Source: Tetraselmis striata | Lineage: Eukaryota; Chlorophyta; Chlorodendrophyceae; Chlorodendrales; Chlorodendraceae | Assembly: GCA_006384855.1 (NCBI GenBank) | Contig: VCJN01002455.1 | Coordinates: forward strand, 1 to 64,000 | DNA length: 64,000 bases | Reading direction: 5' to 3' | Shown here: one piece after another, positions 62,943-64,000 of the stretch | Layout: each line of letters begins with the position of its first letter | How positions within the stretch are numbered: position 1 is the stretch's first letter | Translations under genes and position numbers: made by a program | Notes under the pieces: generated by a model | Told to the model about the DNA's origin: nothing | Seen by the model: the letters and a program-made list of their open reading frames with translations, nothing else | Databases searched by the model: none

Positions 62943-63371
62943 CTATCGACGCAACTGAGTAGCCGTACTCTGGCGGGCAGGTCGCCGCGCTGTTGCCGCC
63001 GTGCGAGGGGCGCGGGCGGCCCACCTCGCAATATACTCCTTCACCTCCGTCAGTGTTTCGTTTGTGTCCGCATCCTTCCAAGATACGTTCCGCCTCACGC
63101 TGTTCTCCCGCTTGTTAGCCTCCCGCTTAGCCGCCTTTTTCCTCTCACGCTTCGCAGCGTTCTCATCACCCCCGCTCAGGGCAGCCCCTTTCGTTTTGCC
63201 GTTGTCAGAGTCCCGACCCGACGAGGCGGCTTCGCCGGTCGGGTCTCTGCGGCCCTCCAGGTTATTTTGGCCCTCCCCGCTGAGGAGCTCGTGCTGCTCG
63301 TCCGGCTGTCCCGGTAAAGGGCTCGCTGGTCCCTCCCCGCTGCGGGTATTTGAGCCTTCATGCTCTGCCAT
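62943..63371 (-). CDS. Hypothetical basic protein with an RNVSW motif (142 aa)
   Basis: Starts at ATG 63371 in a good context (GACATGGC) and ends at 62943. The first half is Ser/Gly/Glu-rich and probably disordered; next comes a Lys/Arg block (RERKKAAKREANKREN), then RRNVSWKDADTNETLTEVKE. The pattern (basic residues, V-S-W, D, then L-x-E-V-K-E) resembles RVxF-type protein phosphatase 1 docking segments seen in several eukaryotic regulators, but this is a motif-level impression only. The start lies one base after the stop of the ORF upstream. It could also be a chance ORF in a GC-rich region. Confidence 0.4.
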   Translation of the reverse strand: MAEHEGSNTRSGEGPASPLPGQPDEQHELLSGEGQNNLEGRRDPTGEAASSGRDSDNGKTKGAALSGGDENAAKRERKKAAKREANKRENSVRRNVSWKDADTNETLTEVKEYIARWAARAPRTAATARRPARQSTATQLRR

Positions 63372-63372
63372 G

Positions 63373-63600
63373 TCAGTGTGTGCACACACTCAGCCGCCGG
63401 GATTCGCGCTGGACACCTGCAGTTGCGTGGCTTTGCTGCGGTAGTAATATGCTCTTTCCTGCCCGCGGGTCTGACTGCTCATTGATGTCACGTGCGGTAT
63501 AGGAGGGGCGGGGCGCGCCGGGCGGCGAGGCGGGCGCGGGCGCCGGCGCCGCGCAGCCGCCGCGCGCAATTTTTTCCGTCTGCCCCATGGCTACCAGCAA
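63373..63600 (-). CDS. Hypothetical small ORF (up to 75 aa)
   Basis: An ATG at 63588 (MGQTEKIARG) gives 71 aa; an upstream TTG would give 75. Pro/Ala-rich, with no recognised domain. It ends one base before the start of the next ORF downstream (TGA-C-ATG). Confidence 0.25.
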   Translation of the reverse strand: MLVAMGQTEKIARGGCAAPAPAPASPPGAPRPSYTARDINEQSDPRAGKSILLPQQSHATAGVQRESRRLSVCTH

Positions 63601-63612
63601 TCCTTTAAGGAT

Positions 63613-63720
63613 TTATATCTCATACCTGTACTTATTTGTACAGTAATCATCCTCGTTGTCTGTCCGCTCGAAGCCGCGGCCTTCTATCAGGAGGCCCCGG
63701 ATAATTCCCGGCTCTGTCAT
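63613..63720 (-). CDS. Hypothetical micro-ORF (35 aa)
   Basis: MTEPGIIRGLLIEGRGFERT followed by an acidic stretch, NEDDYCTNKYRYEI. Its ATG lies one base after the stop of the ORF at the window edge (TGA-A-ATG). Unrecognised; too short to be sure it is coding. Confidence 0.25.
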   Translation of the reverse strand: MTEPGIIRGLLIEGRGFERTDNEDDYCTNKYRYEI

Positions 63721-63721
63721 T

Positions 63722-64000
63722 TCAGAACACTTCCCGCGGTAACCCGTACGCGGTTATATTCAGGGCAATATCGTCCCGGGTTAATGATCTAATCGTGTTT
63801 ATGGGGTTTCCTAAAAATTTAACTGCCCTAGTGCGACCCGTACGGTCTGTTTGTGGTGTTAACCGGTACCATCGGGTTTCAGTCCGGGCTGCCCCATCGC
63901 TGCGAGTCATGCGCTCGCGGCCGGGGAGCCACTTAGGCAAGCCATCAACAACTCGTCTGCCATCTTCCAGCTCGATGCCTTCGGCATCGGCCTTCGGCAT
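63722..64000 (-). CDS. Hypothetical ORF running off the right edge
   Basis: At least 92 codons, reading GLPKWLPGRERMTRSDGAAR and later NPINTIRSLTRDDIALNITA before the stop at 63722-63724. Composition is protein-like and unlike the repeats nearby, but I recognise no family. The Met at the very edge may not be the true start. Confidence 0.4.
   Translation of the reverse strand: MPKADAEGIELEDGRRVVDGLPKWLPGRERMTRSDGAARTETRWYRLTPQTDRTGRTRAVKFLGNPINTIRSLTRDDIALNITAYGLPREVF

Overview
The window reads as nuclear DNA of a green alga (Chlorophyta-type). It is GC-rich, its genes are densely split by short introns, and those introns are full of poly-C/poly-G runs. One gene encodes a plastid sulfolipid enzyme (UGP3-like), which points to a photosynthetic lineage. 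Two genes encode cilium/centriole proteins (PIBF1/CEP90 and CFAP73/CCDC42 family), which points to an organism that builds or recently built flagella. All assignments come from reading translated exons against remembered protein families; no database search was run. The species cannot be named from this.

Layout: 182-9044 (+) is the 3' two thirds of UTP10/HEATR1, a ribosome-biogenesis HEAT-repeat protein. 9045-22877 is an accessory block made of two tandem copies of a protein-L-isoaspartate methyltransferase gene (14457-16168 and 19752-21444), each preceded by a related cluster of inverted-repeat mobile elements. 22878-29322 (-) is an EDEM3-like ER mannosidase with a protease-associated domain. 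It is divergent to 31102-37521 (+), a complete 14-exon PIBF1/CEP90 gene. 38942-42804 (-) is a seven-exon ankyrin-repeat protein, convergent with PIBF1.

43000-48400 is a transposon graveyard: a hAT element with terminal repeats and an 8-bp target duplication (43496-44942), an element with long inverted arms (about 45190-47660) carrying a retrotransposon-like protein scrap, and a tRNA-derived SINE with a second copy inserted into it head-to-head (47698-48215). 48854-51578 (+) is a CFAP73/CCDC42-family axonemal protein with a 590-bp TG-rich minisatellite in one intron. 53805-60611 (+) is UGP3, with one apparent single-base frameshift in a conserved exon. 60612-64000 has no recognised gene, but its last kilobase holds four closely packed minus-strand ORFs of unknown nature.

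The genes do not form a pathway together; this is ordinary eukaryotic gene order. The most noteworthy material is in the mobile elements and in intron structure: donor-proximal poly-C runs and GC-AG introns.
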